A DNA stretch of 64,000 bases, from the NCBI RefSeq assembly GCF_031846345.1, contig NZ_JAVRHX010000005.1, positions 1-64,000 of the forward strand, given 5' to 3'. The notes below the pieces were generated by a model. The model did not search any database. It was not told the DNA's origin and saw only the letters and a program-made list of their open reading frames with translations. Shown here piece by piece: positions 34,213-44,254 of the stretch. Within the stretch, counting starts at the first letter, position 1. Each line of letters starts with the position of its first letter. Origin of the DNA: Glaciecola petra. GTDB lineage: Bacteria; Pseudomonadota; Gammaproteobacteria; Enterobacterales; Alteromonadaceae. Both the position numbers and the translations under genes were made by a program.

Positions 34213-36345
34213 CTATTGTTTACTTAATTTGAATATTAAGCTTGTTTGTGGAAACACTATAGGCAATTGCATGCCAAATTTCATTAAGGCTTCACCACTA
34301 AATATTTGGTCTTCGACAACCGATAATATAGAGCTTGAATATTCCTTTAATTGTGTTGGCCAAATCATATTTAACTTATAGTTGGCCGCTTTATCGAGAC
34401 CGTCGAAACGATATTTCCGAGGCATAGTTCGGCGAGTTTCCACGACACTATTATAGGCAAATAAGCCAGTACTTTTATCATCAGATACAATGCCAAAATC
34501 AACAGAGTGACCATTTAATTCACTGCGATATAGTCGTCCTGAATGAATAAGGTGACGGTAATCTTTGTATAATTGTGTTCCGCTTTGGAGCATCGCAATA
34601 TCATCATCGCTTAATTCTCGAGGATCCATTTCCATGCCCATGGAACCAAAAAAGGCAACGGCTATTCGCGTTTCCAGGGATATTTGACGGCCAGTAATAT
34701 GGCATTCACGTGGTCCTACATGCGACCCCATTATTTCACTTGGGAAGAAAAACGAACATCCGCGCTGAATCATCAAGCGGTCTAGTGCATCGTTTGAATC
34801 AGAAGTCCAAATGCGGTCGGTGTGGGCCAAAACGCCATAATCAACTCGAGCACCTCCTGATGAGCAACTTTCAATTTCAACTTTTGGATGCGCGTGTTTT
34901 ACTCTATCGATTAGGGCATATACTGCTTTAGTTTGATTGTGAATAGCACTTATACCTTTGGCATTTCCAGTATGGTTAATATCGCGATTCATGTCCCATT
35001 TAATATAAGTAATTTGAGGATACTCGGTTAATACATCGCTAATTTGTTCAAATAAATAGTCACACACTTCGGAACGCGTTAAATCTAACACCAATTGATT
35101 TCTAAAGTCTATTTGAGGGTTGCCTGTTGTACTCAATACCCAATCTGGGTGGGCTCTATATAGCTCGCTATTAGGATTTACCATTTCAGGTTCAAACCAT
35201 ATACCAAAAGCCATACCCAGGTCATTGACATGTTCAATAATAGGATTTAATCCATCGGGATAAATAGACTTGTCTACTACCCAATCACCCAAGCCCGCAT
35301 TGTCGTTTCTGCGGCCTAAAAACCAGCCATCATCTAAAACAAACCTTTCGGCACCTGCATTAGACATTATATTGGCAAGTTGTTTAAGAGTAGTTACATC
35401 GTGATCAAAGTAAATGCCTTCCCAAGTGTTGTAATGGATTGGTCGCGGCATTTTTGTAATTCTATCGCTCAATATGTGCTTTCTGACAAATCGATGAAAA
35501 TTATGCGACAAGGCGCTAAAGCCATGTTGAGAATAACTCACATAAAGTGTCGGACTAGTATATGTCTGATCTTTTTCTAAGCTTATTTCGCCATTTCCGA
35601 GTAACTCTCCCATTTGCACATATGTGCGTTGTTCCGGCAATAATTCAACTCTTGTTCTATGATTTCCACTCCAGCCTAAATGATAACCATAGCATTCACC
35701 TTGCTGCTCGTTTGTATGCTCTGCATGCAATACTACCCCAGGCCAATTGTCATGGGAGGTTTTACCTTTTCGGTTCTCTCGCACAAAAGCGCCTAAAAAT
35801 AGGTCGATACTGTTGGTTTGAAACTCCATTGACCAGCGTCCCTCAAATGACAAAATTTTGTTGATATGGTCAGGCATTGTAAAGGTAGGGGCTGCGCAAT
35901 AATTAACATTTAATTTGGTGGTAGATTGGTTGGTAATGCTGGTACTGGCCGATAGTACATTGGTTTCGTAATCTAGGTCTAAACGATGTTCTAAGCTTAT
36001 ATCTCTAACTTCATCAACTGATAAAAATATTACCGAAGATTTATTCGCTTGCTTAACATCTATTAATTTAGCGCCCGCGCTCCACGCCAATCCATCATTA
36101 AATAGATCAAGCGCTGGCTGGCCAGTAAAACCGTCACCCAAACAGGGAGATAAACTAATGGGTGTTTCAACAACCAAAGCACATTTAGCCTCTTGGCGTG
36201 TGCATAATAATCCAAGCATAGAAGGCAAAGTTGTATCACTTAGTTTACTTCCCCAATAGAGGACTATTGGTGTTTGGCGACGACAATCTACAATTAGGCT
36301 TGTTGTATCGCTACATAAATGTGTGTAGTCAGGGTAGTTTTTCAT
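34213..36345 (-). CDS. GH36 alpha-galactosidase
   Basis: A 710-residue enzyme without signal peptide, so cytoplasmic. N-terminal beta-supersandwich, then a TIM barrel with YNTWEGIYFDHD (305-316), FVLDDGWFLGRRND (335-348), nucleophile Asp451 in YIKWDMNRD, CSSGGARVDYG (494-504) and acid/base Asp516 in WTSDSNDALDR, followed by a C-terminal beta domain. Complete active site and typical family length. It releases galactose from raffinose/melibiose-type alpha-galactosides. Divergent from the sodium symporter gene at 36646. Confidence 0.95.
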   Translation of the reverse strand: MKNYPDYTHLCSDTTSLIVDCRRQTPIVLYWGSKLSDTTLPSMLGLLCTRQEAKCALVVETPISLSPCLGDGFTGQPALDLFNDGLAWSAGAKLIDVKQANKSSVIFLSVDEVRDISLEHRLDLDYETNVLSASTSITNQSTTKLNVNYCAAPTFTMPDHINKILSFEGRWSMEFQTNSIDLFLGAFVRENRKGKTSHDNWPGVVLHAEHTNEQQGECYGYHLGWSGNHRTRVELLPEQRTYVQMGELLGNGEISLEKDQTYTSPTLYVSYSQHGFSALSHNFHRFVRKHILSDRITKMPRPIHYNTWEGIYFDHDVTTLKQLANIMSNAGAERFVLDDGWFLGRRNDNAGLGDWVVDKSIYPDGLNPIIEHVNDLGMAFGIWFEPEMVNPNSELYRAHPDWVLSTTGNPQIDFRNQLVLDLTRSEVCDYLFEQISDVLTEYPQITYIKWDMNRDINHTGNAKGISAIHNQTKAVYALIDRVKHAHPKVEIESCSSGGARVDYGVLAHTDRIWTSDSNDALDRLMIQRGCSFFFPSEIMGSHVGPRECHITGRQISLETRIAVAFFGSMGMEMDPRELSDDDIAMLQSGTQLYKDYRHLIHSGRLYRSELNGHSVDFGIVSDDKSTGLFAYNSVVETRRTMPRKYRFDGLDKAANYKLNMIWPTQLKEYSSSILSVVEDQIFSGEALMKFGMQLPIVFPQTSLIFKLSKQ

Positions 36346-36645
36346 GGCGTTTCCAAGAAATTATGTTTGGATAGTGTTACTTATTTTGCGAATCTACACA
36401 AAAAATGTAAGCGTGTAAATAAATCATATAAATATGTTAAAATAATTTGAATTATTCATTTCTTATTTAAAAATTCTTGGCATATTTTTGACTACTCTGT
36501 AATATTTATCAATGCTGACCTAAGACAAGTGTTTGTCTTGACACTCTTTACCCTAATTTAGCCGCAGTAAAGATCAAAACTATCAAGCAGGCTGGTTTAG
36601 TGGTTAAACACGTCTTATAAAAAAATAAAAATAAGAGGAAGCATA
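36346..36645. promoter_or_regulatory. Divergent control region alpha-galactosidase / symporter
   Basis: 300 AT-rich bases. It contains the 10-mer TCATATAAAT at 36424-36433, which also occurs upstream of the first TonB-dependent receptor (in a perfect palindrome) and of galT. Otherwise no gene or hairpin terminator was seen; it must hold promoters for both flanking genes. Confidence 0.5.
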
Positions 36646-38214
36646 ATGTCGGGATCATTGGCACAGATAGATCTTATTGTAGTAGCGTGTTACGCGATAA
36701 TGTTGTTAGCAATAGCCTTTTGGATGACTAAAAAGGAAGCCGCAAACAATGTAGATACAAAAGACTATTTTTTGGCGGGTCGCTCGCTACCTTGGTGGGC
36801 AATAGGCGCTTCTCTAATTGCCGCTAATATATCCGCAGAACAAATCATCGGTATGTCTGGTTCAGGCTATGCCCTTGGCCTGGGTATAGCGACTTACGAA
36901 TGGATGGCAGCTGCAACGCTGATTATTGTAGGTAAGTATTTACTCCCCATTTTTCTTAAAAATAAAATTTATACTATTCCACAATATCTACAGCAACGAT
37001 TTGATAGCCGCGTCAAAACCGTATTGGCGATTTTTTGGTTGGGTGTATTCGTATTTGTGAATCTTACTTCAGTACTATGGCTGGGTGGTTTAGCAATTGA
37101 AAGCGTTGCTGGTGTTAATTGGCTTTACGGTATGATTTTTTTAGCTATGTTTTCAGTTTTATACGCTAGTTATGGCGGCTTAAAAGTGGTTGCTTACACC
37201 GATATTATACAGGTTGTATTGCTCGTTTTTGGTGGTTTAGTGCTGAGCTATTTGGCTTTACAAGCTATTTCCGACCAAGGTGGAGTGTTTGCTGGCTTTG
37301 CAATTTTGACTCAAGAGGTGCCGGGTCACTTTGACATGATTTTAAGCCAAGACAATCCTTTTTATAAGGATTTGCCCGGTATTTCTGTGCTTATCGGCGG
37401 TATGTGGGTGATTAACATTGGCTATTGGGGATTTAACCAATATATCATTCAACGAGCGCTAGCAGCAGAAAGCCTAAAAGAAGCGCAAAAAGGCATTATG
37501 TTTGCCGCTTTCTTAAAACTGTTAATGCCTCTAATCGTTGTTTTACCGGGCATTGCTGCACTATTACTATTTCCAAATCTTGAGAAAAACGATATGGCAT
37601 ACCCAGCCATGATGACCCTTATGCCGGTGGGTTTAAAAGGTCTAATTTTTGCAGCTTTAATAGCGGCAATAATATCTTCTTTGGCGTCGATGACAAATAG
37701 TATTTCGACCATATTCACAATGGATTTGTATCGCCCCTTGAAGCAGGGTAAAGACGAAAACCACTATGTAAATGTAGGACGCTTAGTAGGCGTTATATCA
37801 TTGATAATTGCTATTATTGCCGCTAAACCTCTTATTGGTAGCTTTGACCAAGCTTTCCAATATATTCAAGATTTTTCGGCCATGTTTTCACCAGGTATCG
37901 TAGTTATATTTTTAATGGGTATGTTCTATAAACGAATGACATCTGCAGGTGCGCTTACTGCGGCTTTATCATCTTTTACTATTTCCTTGTTCTTCTTCTT
38001 TGTTTTGCCAGACGTCCCATTTATTGACCGTGTTGGTATTGTGTTTTTAGCTTGTATTATTCTTTCTTATATCGTTTCGATTTCAGGCAATAAAGTGGTG
38101 GCCAATGATACCGTGGATATAAGCGAAGTTAACTTTAAAACAAGTAGCAGTTTTAATATTTTTGCTCTACTACTTGTAATTATTTTAGCCGCATTATATT
38201 TAACTTGGTGGTAA
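36646..38214 (+). CDS. Sodium:solute (sugar) symporter, SSS family
   Basis: A 522-residue inner-membrane protein with about 14 helices. Family signatures: YFLAGRSLPWWAIGASLIAANIS, then EQIIGMSGSGYALG, and YASYGGLKVVAYTDIIQVVLL with GFNQYIIQRAL. This resembles SglT-type sodium/galactose or glucose transporters. Divergent from the GH36 gene and 38 bases upstream of the sugar kinase gene, so it likely imports alpha-galactosides or galactose. Confidence 0.93.
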   Translation: MSGSLAQIDLIVVACYAIMLLAIAFWMTKKEAANNVDTKDYFLAGRSLPWWAIGASLIAANISAEQIIGMSGSGYALGLGIATYEWMAAATLIIVGKYLLPIFLKNKIYTIPQYLQQRFDSRVKTVLAIFWLGVFVFVNLTSVLWLGGLAIESVAGVNWLYGMIFLAMFSVLYASYGGLKVVAYTDIIQVVLLVFGGLVLSYLALQAISDQGGVFAGFAILTQEVPGHFDMILSQDNPFYKDLPGISVLIGGMWVINIGYWGFNQYIIQRALAAESLKEAQKGIMFAAFLKLLMPLIVVLPGIAALLLFPNLEKNDMAYPAMMTLMPVGLKGLIFAALIAAIISSLASMTNSISTIFTMDLYRPLKQGKDENHYVNVGRLVGVISLIIAIIAAKPLIGSFDQAFQYIQDFSAMFSPGIVVIFLMGMFYKRMTSAGALTAALSSFTISLFFFFVLPDVPFIDRVGIVFLACIILSYIVSISGNKVVANDTVDISEVNFKTSSSFNIFALLLVIILAALYLTWW

Positions 38215-38252
38215 ACTAAGCGTTCGTAAACTGAAAAAGGAAAAAAGGGACT

Positions 38253-39182
38253 ATGTTGTCGTTGTTAACACTTGGTGAATGTATGTTAGAACTACAAGCA
38301 CCGCGCGCAGTAGGTAATGAAAATGAAAACCAAGCAGCAGGCATTAATGGCGATTTAGTGCATAGTTTTGCTGGTGATACATACAATACTGCAGTGTATG
38401 CTAAAAGACAGGTACCCTCTTTGAATGTTGGATTCGGTTCAGTTATTGGTCGCGACCCCTTTAGTATAAAAATGCGCAAAACATGCGAGTCGCATGAACT
38501 TGATGTCAGCCTCCTTAGTGTTACTGACAGTGCCAATCTAGGAATATATGCGGTTACAACAGATAGCATAGGCGAAAAACAATTTTTTTATTGGCGCAAA
38601 GGCTCTGCGGCTACTCAAATATGCACTTTGTTTGAAGCTGCAGAATGGCAAGATAGTAAAGTTGGCGTCATCTATTTTTCAGGAATTACTTTGGCGATTT
38701 TGACAGCCAGCAACCGCGATATATTTTTACAATCGTTGGCTGAAAAACAAAAACAAGGTGCGCGCATTGCGTTTGATCCAAATTATCGTGCAAGACTTTG
38801 GGAATCAGAAGCTGTTGCAAAGCAATATATTGAAGAAGCATATCGATTATCGGATATTGCATTTCCTGGGCTAGAAGATCACAATACAATGTATGGGCAT
38901 AATTCTTACGAAGAAATTAATCAGTTTCTAGCTTCCTTTAATATTCCAGAGCAAATTATTAAATGCGACGATCAAGGCGTGTATATTTGCATCGATAATC
39001 AACTAGACTGTCATGAAGCATTTAAACCAGCACCTAAACAGGTTGATACAACTGCCGCTGGAGACTCCTTTGCAGGTAGCTATTTAGCAAGTCGACTAGC
39101 TGGTGAAAGTGCGGCTACTAGTGTTAAAAATGCAACTGATGTTGCACGCGAAGTTGTGCAACATCGCGGTGCTATAATTTAG
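38253..39182 (+). CDS. kdgK: PfkB-family sugar kinase, KdgK-like
   Basis: A 309-residue ribokinase-family enzyme. Start MLSLLTLGECMLEL, substrate side GDTYNTAVYAKR (41-52), FFYWRKGSAAT, FDPNYRARLW (174-183) and ATP/catalytic DTTAAGDSFAG with Asp271. The YWRKGSAAT and FDPNYRxRLW segments are those of 2-keto-3-deoxygluconate kinase; a deoxygalactonate kinase role is equally plausible from context. Downstream of the SSS transporter in the same direction. Confidence 0.82.
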   Translation: MLSLLTLGECMLELQAPRAVGNENENQAAGINGDLVHSFAGDTYNTAVYAKRQVPSLNVGFGSVIGRDPFSIKMRKTCESHELDVSLLSVTDSANLGIYAVTTDSIGEKQFFYWRKGSAATQICTLFEAAEWQDSKVGVIYFSGITLAILTASNRDIFLQSLAEKQKQGARIAFDPNYRARLWESEAVAKQYIEEAYRLSDIAFPGLEDHNTMYGHNSYEEINQFLASFNIPEQIIKCDDQGVYICIDNQLDCHEAFKPAPKQVDTTAAGDSFAGSYLASRLAGESAATSVKNATDVAREVVQHRGAII

Positions 39183-39659
39183 GCAAAAAAAAGTATTAAA
39201 GTAGAACATAATTTATTCACCATGAGTAAATTACTAGTTCTTAGCCTTGTGTAAAAAATATTCACAGTCTAATAATCCCCATCCCACCAATTTAGAACAA
39301 TAAAACCAACAACTTACGATCTAAAACATCAAAACAACCAATAATTTCATATAAATACGATTTATATGATTTAATTTTTTCACTATTGGAAAAAAGGAAA
39401 GTAAAAGCGCTTAAATAGGCTCAAGTGCCAATTTTATTGGCTTTTTCAGCAAATTAATTCTAAAAATAGCAAACACATTTGTTAAAGGCATGTTAATATA
39501 GCGTACAAACATTTACTAAATTTGTACTTATTTTCTACTTTTGATTGAAAAATGACGAAGTTTCTAGTATTTATAGTATAAATAGGGTTAATTCCTATCT
39601 GGTTAAATAAACACACACTAGCTTCGATGTAATTAGGAAGCAAAAAACAGGGGAAAAAG
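39183..39659. promoter_or_regulatory. Upstream region of the first TonB receptor with palindromes
   Basis: 477 AT-rich bases. At 39347-39369 is a perfect inverted repeat with ten-base arms (TCATATAAAT, three bases ACG, ATTTATATGA). Nearby at 39405-39412 is AAGCGCTT, the core of the LacI-type operator seen upstream of the GH1 gene. The left half holds no recognisable gene or terminator. The receptor ATG follows GGGGAAAAAG. Confidence 0.6.
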
Positions 39660-42425
39660 ATGGATAAAAACATAAAACAATTTGCTAAATACACATCAGT
39701 CGCATCAGCAGTTGCTGGCGCACTATTAGCGTCTAACGTGGCTCTCGCGCAACAATCCGGTGCGGACGACGTGGAAGTTATCGCCGTCAGCGGCATTCGG
39801 TCAAGTCTTAAAGCAAGTATGGACGATAAGAAAAATTCCGGCATCGTGTCTGACGGAATAAAAGCTGAAGATTTAGGTAAGTTTCCAGACCTTAACGTAG
39901 CGGAGTCACTTCAGCGTATAACAGGTGTCTCTATTGATCGTAGTGGCGGTGAAGGGCAATCAGTTACTATCCGTGGTTTTGGCCCACAATTTAACACTGT
40001 ATTAGTAAATGGTCGTCAAATGGCCTCCGAAACGGGTGGCCGTGAGTTCGCTTTTGATTCAGTAGCTGCTGAAACTATTGTAGGCGCTGACATATTTAAA
40101 ACAACAACAGCTAGTATGCAGGAAGGCGGAATCGGTGGTACGGTAAGCTTGATTACGGCTAGGCCTTTTGACTACCAGGGTTTTACTGCAGTAGCCTCAG
40201 TCAAGGGCATGTATGAAAGTCTGTCAGAAGAGACTTCACCCCAATTTTCAGGTTTAGTTAGCAACACCTTTAATGACGACACCGTCGGTGTTTTATTTTC
40301 ATTAACGCATGCTGAGCGCGATGTCCAAATTAACCAAATCTCTACCGCAGGCTGGCGTTTACTAGATACGGTAGGTAACAGAAACGAAACCTTATTTAGA
40401 AACGCTTATATCCCAAGAAACTGGGATCAAATAGTCGACCAACAAGAACGCACAAGAACTAACGCCAATCTTGTTGTTCAGTTTGCTCCATCTGAGGACG
40501 TAACGATTACTTTAGACGGATCGATTTCAAAATTTGAAGTTGATTCACTAGTAACAGACCTAGCGTCTTGGTTTGAACCAGACAGAGTAACGCAAGGAAG
40601 TATTGATGCTGCAACTGGCACTTTATTAACATTTAATCAGCAAATTGGCGTTTCAGGTAATGCTGATACAGGTGACATGTTAGGTTCTGGTAACCCTGCA
40701 TCTGATTTCGTGTCAACAACACGTAACTCTCGTGATGTCTCCAATAAAGCATTTGGCTTAAATGTTGACTGGGAAATTAGTGACTCACTAAATGCTGAAT
40801 TTGATATTTCAAATTCAACTGCCGAAAATGACCGTGCTGGTCGTGACCGTTTTAATGTTGTTGGTATAATAAATAATTATGATTTTGACGGAACAGGAAG
40901 TGTACCTACAGTAAGTCATGATGGTTTTGGCGGAGGATCTTTACCAGATCCAAGCCGTTCAAGATTGCACTATAATGAAAAAGGAAATCAACCTACTTTC
41001 GAAGATGAAATTACAGAGTATAAGGCTGATTTTACTTATCGTTCAGACAGTGAAGTTTTTACAGGCGCTAAATTTGGAATATTCCGTCAAGAACGTGAAA
41101 AAACGGCTTTCCAAGACTTTGCTTCTCAATGTGCATTCTGTGGTTATAATGAGCCGGCTCCAAATGATGTAATTAACTTTAGACCATTTACAGCAAATAA
41201 CTTCTTTCCAGGATTGATCGATACATTCTACACCTATGATGGCGACGCTATGGTGGATTACTTAGCATCACAAGGGGCTCCAATCAACCCAGTTCGCCAA
41301 AACAATGGTTACAGTGTTAACGAAGAGATTAATGCATTATATGCCGATTTCACTTTTGAAGCTGAACTCGGTGATATGCCGGTATATATGAATATTGGTG
41401 CGCGTTATTCTCAAACTAGTGTCAACGTATTTGCTCGTCAGGCATTCTTAAGTGATATAGTGCCTACTGCAGATAGAACCTTATTTGCTAACCGTTTTGA
41501 AGAACCTATTGATATCAATGGCACAGCTGATTACTCAAGTTTATTGCCAAACGTGAACGTTAAATTTGAATTGACCGACGATATGGTATTACGTTTTGCT
41601 GTGTATGACTCTCTTACTCGTCCAACAATGAGTGAAATGGCGCCATCCACAGTATTTAATGAGCCCCGTCGTCAGAACTTAACCGCTAGCGGTGGTAACC
41701 CTGGTCTTGAACCATTTAAGTCTGAAAATTGGGATATCTCATACGAATGGTATTACGGCGACGCAAGCTTGTTTACTTTTGCTGTATTCAATAAAGAAAT
41801 TGAAGATTTTATTACGACTCTAACGGGCGAAGAGACTTATGCATTGTCTGCTCGTACCGCGCCAGACTTTATTTGTAGTCAAGACCCACTTTGTAGTGAC
41901 CCAACCTTTACTACTTCTGAAGAGCTATTTGGTGTTTCTGAAGTATTTAATGTAACGCGTCCATCAAATGGTGAGTCTGCTTCAGTTACTGGTTTTGAAA
42001 TTGCTGTAACACATATTTTTGAAAATGGCTTTGGTATTACTGCCAATGCTACAGTGGTTGACAGCACAGCAGAGCTTGGAGCAGATGCAAGTCAAAGTTT
42101 TGCACTTGAAGGTTTAGGTGATTCTCAAAACTTGATATTGTTTTACGAAACAGATACTTGGCAAGCACGTATCGCTTATAACAACCGTGAAGGTTTCTTA
42201 CGTCAAATTGATAATGGCTTTAATGGTGAGCCAATCAATACCGATACTTTTGGTCAGGTTGATATAAGTGCAAGTTATGACATAAACGAAACCGTGACTG
42301 TTTTCTTTGAGGGAATTAATATTACTGAACAAGAACTTAGACAAACAGGTCGTTTTGCTAATCAAACATATTCTATCGAAGACAACGGATCTCGTTACGC
42401 AATTGGTGTACGAGCTTCGTTTTAA
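39660..42425 (+). CDS. TonB-dependent receptor (TonB-Xanth-Caul type)
   Basis: A 921-residue outer-membrane receptor. Signal peptide (AVAGALLASNVALA), short TonB-box-like DVEVIAVSGI, a plug domain (SDGIKAEDLGKFPDLNVAES, RITGVSIDR, VTIRGFGPQFNTVLVNGRQ, GIGGTVSLITARPFD) and a 22-stranded barrel ending in YAIGVRASF with terminal aromatic. This subclass imports oligosaccharides in Alteromonadales. A four-Cys insert (CAFCG..., then CSQDPLC) is in the extracellular loops. It is followed by a terminator, then the halogenase-like/SapC pair, which are typical neighbours. Confidence 0.95.
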   Translation: MDKNIKQFAKYTSVASAVAGALLASNVALAQQSGADDVEVIAVSGIRSSLKASMDDKKNSGIVSDGIKAEDLGKFPDLNVAESLQRITGVSIDRSGGEGQSVTIRGFGPQFNTVLVNGRQMASETGGREFAFDSVAAETIVGADIFKTTTASMQEGGIGGTVSLITARPFDYQGFTAVASVKGMYESLSEETSPQFSGLVSNTFNDDTVGVLFSLTHAERDVQINQISTAGWRLLDTVGNRNETLFRNAYIPRNWDQIVDQQERTRTNANLVVQFAPSEDVTITLDGSISKFEVDSLVTDLASWFEPDRVTQGSIDAATGTLLTFNQQIGVSGNADTGDMLGSGNPASDFVSTTRNSRDVSNKAFGLNVDWEISDSLNAEFDISNSTAENDRAGRDRFNVVGIINNYDFDGTGSVPTVSHDGFGGGSLPDPSRSRLHYNEKGNQPTFEDEITEYKADFTYRSDSEVFTGAKFGIFRQEREKTAFQDFASQCAFCGYNEPAPNDVINFRPFTANNFFPGLIDTFYTYDGDAMVDYLASQGAPINPVRQNNGYSVNEEINALYADFTFEAELGDMPVYMNIGARYSQTSVNVFARQAFLSDIVPTADRTLFANRFEEPIDINGTADYSSLLPNVNVKFELTDDMVLRFAVYDSLTRPTMSEMAPSTVFNEPRRQNLTASGGNPGLEPFKSENWDISYEWYYGDASLFTFAVFNKEIEDFITTLTGEETYALSARTAPDFICSQDPLCSDPTFTTSEELFGVSEVFNVTRPSNGESASVTGFEIAVTHIFENGFGITANATVVDSTAELGADASQSFALEGLGDSQNLILFYETDTWQARIAYNNREGFLRQIDNGFNGEPINTDTFGQVDISASYDINETVTVFFEGINITEQELRQTGRFANQTYSIEDNGSRYAIGVRASF

Positions 42426-42447
42426 TTGACTGAAGAGTAAGAAACGA

Positions 42448-42481
42448 GGGTGGTAGCAAAAATTTTGCTTCCACCCTTTTT
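42448..42481 (+). terminator. Rho-independent terminator after TonB receptor
   Basis: Stem GGGTGGTAGCAAAA with TTTTGCTTCCACCC (one mismatch), minimal loop, followed by TTTTT. About 20 bases past the stop codon. Confidence 0.9.
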
Positions 42482-42678
42482 AGTCTTCAATGTCTTATTA
42501 GTCTTACTAAAAAATATTTTCGACTAAAATATAAAGCTATGTTTACGCTTCAAATGGTTAATCTATTTTGTTTGGGTAGATGCATTAACCCGATTTATTT
42601 TTCTCATATATAATGGTATTTAGGAAAATTGTAAGGTGCTTGTTTGTGCTAATGTGAGAATCAATATTAGGTGTAGAA

Positions 42679-44232
42679 ATGAATAAAAGTATTAAAAAAA
42701 TCGCTATTGTAGGCGGAGGCACGGCAGGGTGGCTTGCAGCAGCGATAATAGCTTCACATCATAAAAAGGCGACAAACTCGAGTGGTTCTGACTATTCTAT
42801 TGCTGTCACTTTGGTAGAGTCTTCCGATATTCCGACTGTTGGTGTTGGTGAAGGAACTTGGCCAACCATGAAGAATACGCTTAAAGATATTGGTATAAAA
42901 GAAAGTGACATGTTTGCGCATTGCCATGCAGTTTTTAAACAAGGCGGTAAGTTTGTTGATTGGGTAAAGGGAGAGGGCGATTTTTATTACCATCCTTTTA
43001 CAGTGCCTTTAGGTTATGGCCGTATAGACCTTGCTCCTTATGTTAACGACATCGAAAATTATGCCGTAGAATCGAACTATCAACATCATATATGCGAGGC
43101 TAACCTTGCTCCTCGCACTATTTCTGAGGGCGAATACTCTGGTCAATGTAACTATGCTTACCACCTAGATGCTGGTGCATTTGCCGAATTGCTAAAAAAT
43201 CATTGCAAAAATAATTTAGGCGTTAAGCACCAGATTGGCACAGTCGAAAATGTGTTACTGAGCGATAATGGCAATATTAATTCGGTTGCACTATCTGATG
43301 GTAAAAGTGTTGAGGCAGACTTATTTATCGATTGTACCGGATTCCAGTCACTCTTATTGGGTAAAGCCTTAGGTGTAGCTTTTAAACCTATGGATAAATA
43401 TTTGTTTAACGACAGTGCAATGGCTTTGCATGTGCCTTATGAAAACGAAAATAGTGAAATACCGTCACATACTATTGCTACAGGGCAAAATGCTGGTTGG
43501 ATTTGGGATATCGGTTTAACAAGTCGTCGAGGGGTTGGACATGTTTATGCGAGTGAATTTTTAAGTGATGATGAGGCTGTGGATAATCTGCGCAACTATC
43601 TTGGCCTTCAAGGTAAAGATATTGAACCAAGAAAAATTAGTTTTCATTCCGGACATAGGGAAAAATGGTGGCACAAAAACTGTATTGCTATTGGTATGGC
43701 AGGCGGTTTTGTGGAGCCTTTAGAAGCCACTGCTATCATGCTGATTGAAATTTCTTCGCGTTTTGTCGCAGAAAATTTACCTCCTAATTCTGCACTGATG
43801 CCAACCATCGCCAAGCGTTTTAACCAACAAATGGAATATAAATGGGGGCGTATTATTGATTTTTTGAAATTGCACTACATGTTAACAAAGCGACCAGAAC
43901 CATATTGGCAAGCGCATACGCAAGCAGAATCAATACCTGAAAGCTTGAAAGAGGACTTGGCTATATGGGGTTACAGGGGTCCTACTCATGCTGATTTTAC
44001 AAGTGCCCTTGAATTGTTTCCCGCGGCTAGTTACCAATATGTTTTATATGGCATGGGCTTTAAACCTGATTTTAAGCAACACGGTCATTTATATGACCAG
44101 CAAAAGCAGGCTGAGCTAATTAAACAACGTAACCAAAAATTAACTCAACAAATGTTGCAAACGCTTCCCAAGCATAGGGATTATATTAATACATGGCTAA
44201 ACGAGGCCAAAAAATCTTCAGACGTTTTTTAA
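42679..44232 (+). CDS. Tryptophan-halogenase-family flavoprotein
   Basis: A 517-residue FAD protein. FAD site IAIVGGGTAGWLAAA (8-22), second motif PTVGVGEGTWPTM (52-64), the FKxGxKFVDW region with Lys87 at the position of the catalytic halogenase lysine, and the C-terminal IGMAGGFVEPLEATAIM. The WxWxIP signature of true halogenases reads WIWDIG (274-279), i.e. Pro is replaced. This variant is common in Alteromonadales beside TonB receptors and SapC; whether it halogenates tryptophan is doubtful. Downstream SapC gene is 22 bases away. Confidence 0.88.
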   Translation: MNKSIKKIAIVGGGTAGWLAAAIIASHHKKATNSSGSDYSIAVTLVESSDIPTVGVGEGTWPTMKNTLKDIGIKESDMFAHCHAVFKQGGKFVDWVKGEGDFYYHPFTVPLGYGRIDLAPYVNDIENYAVESNYQHHICEANLAPRTISEGEYSGQCNYAYHLDAGAFAELLKNHCKNNLGVKHQIGTVENVLLSDNGNINSVALSDGKSVEADLFIDCTGFQSLLLGKALGVAFKPMDKYLFNDSAMALHVPYENENSEIPSHTIATGQNAGWIWDIGLTSRRGVGHVYASEFLSDDEAVDNLRNYLGLQGKDIEPRKISFHSGHREKWWHKNCIAIGMAGGFVEPLEATAIMLIEISSRFVAENLPPNSALMPTIAKRFNQQMEYKWGRIIDFLKLHYMLTKRPEPYWQAHTQAESIPESLKEDLAIWGYRGPTHADFTSALELFPAASYQYVLYGMGFKPDFKQHGHLYDQQKQAELIKQRNQKLTQQMLQTLPKHRDYINTWLNEAKKSSDVF

Positions 44233-44254
44233 AGAATAGGATCTGCATAAATTT

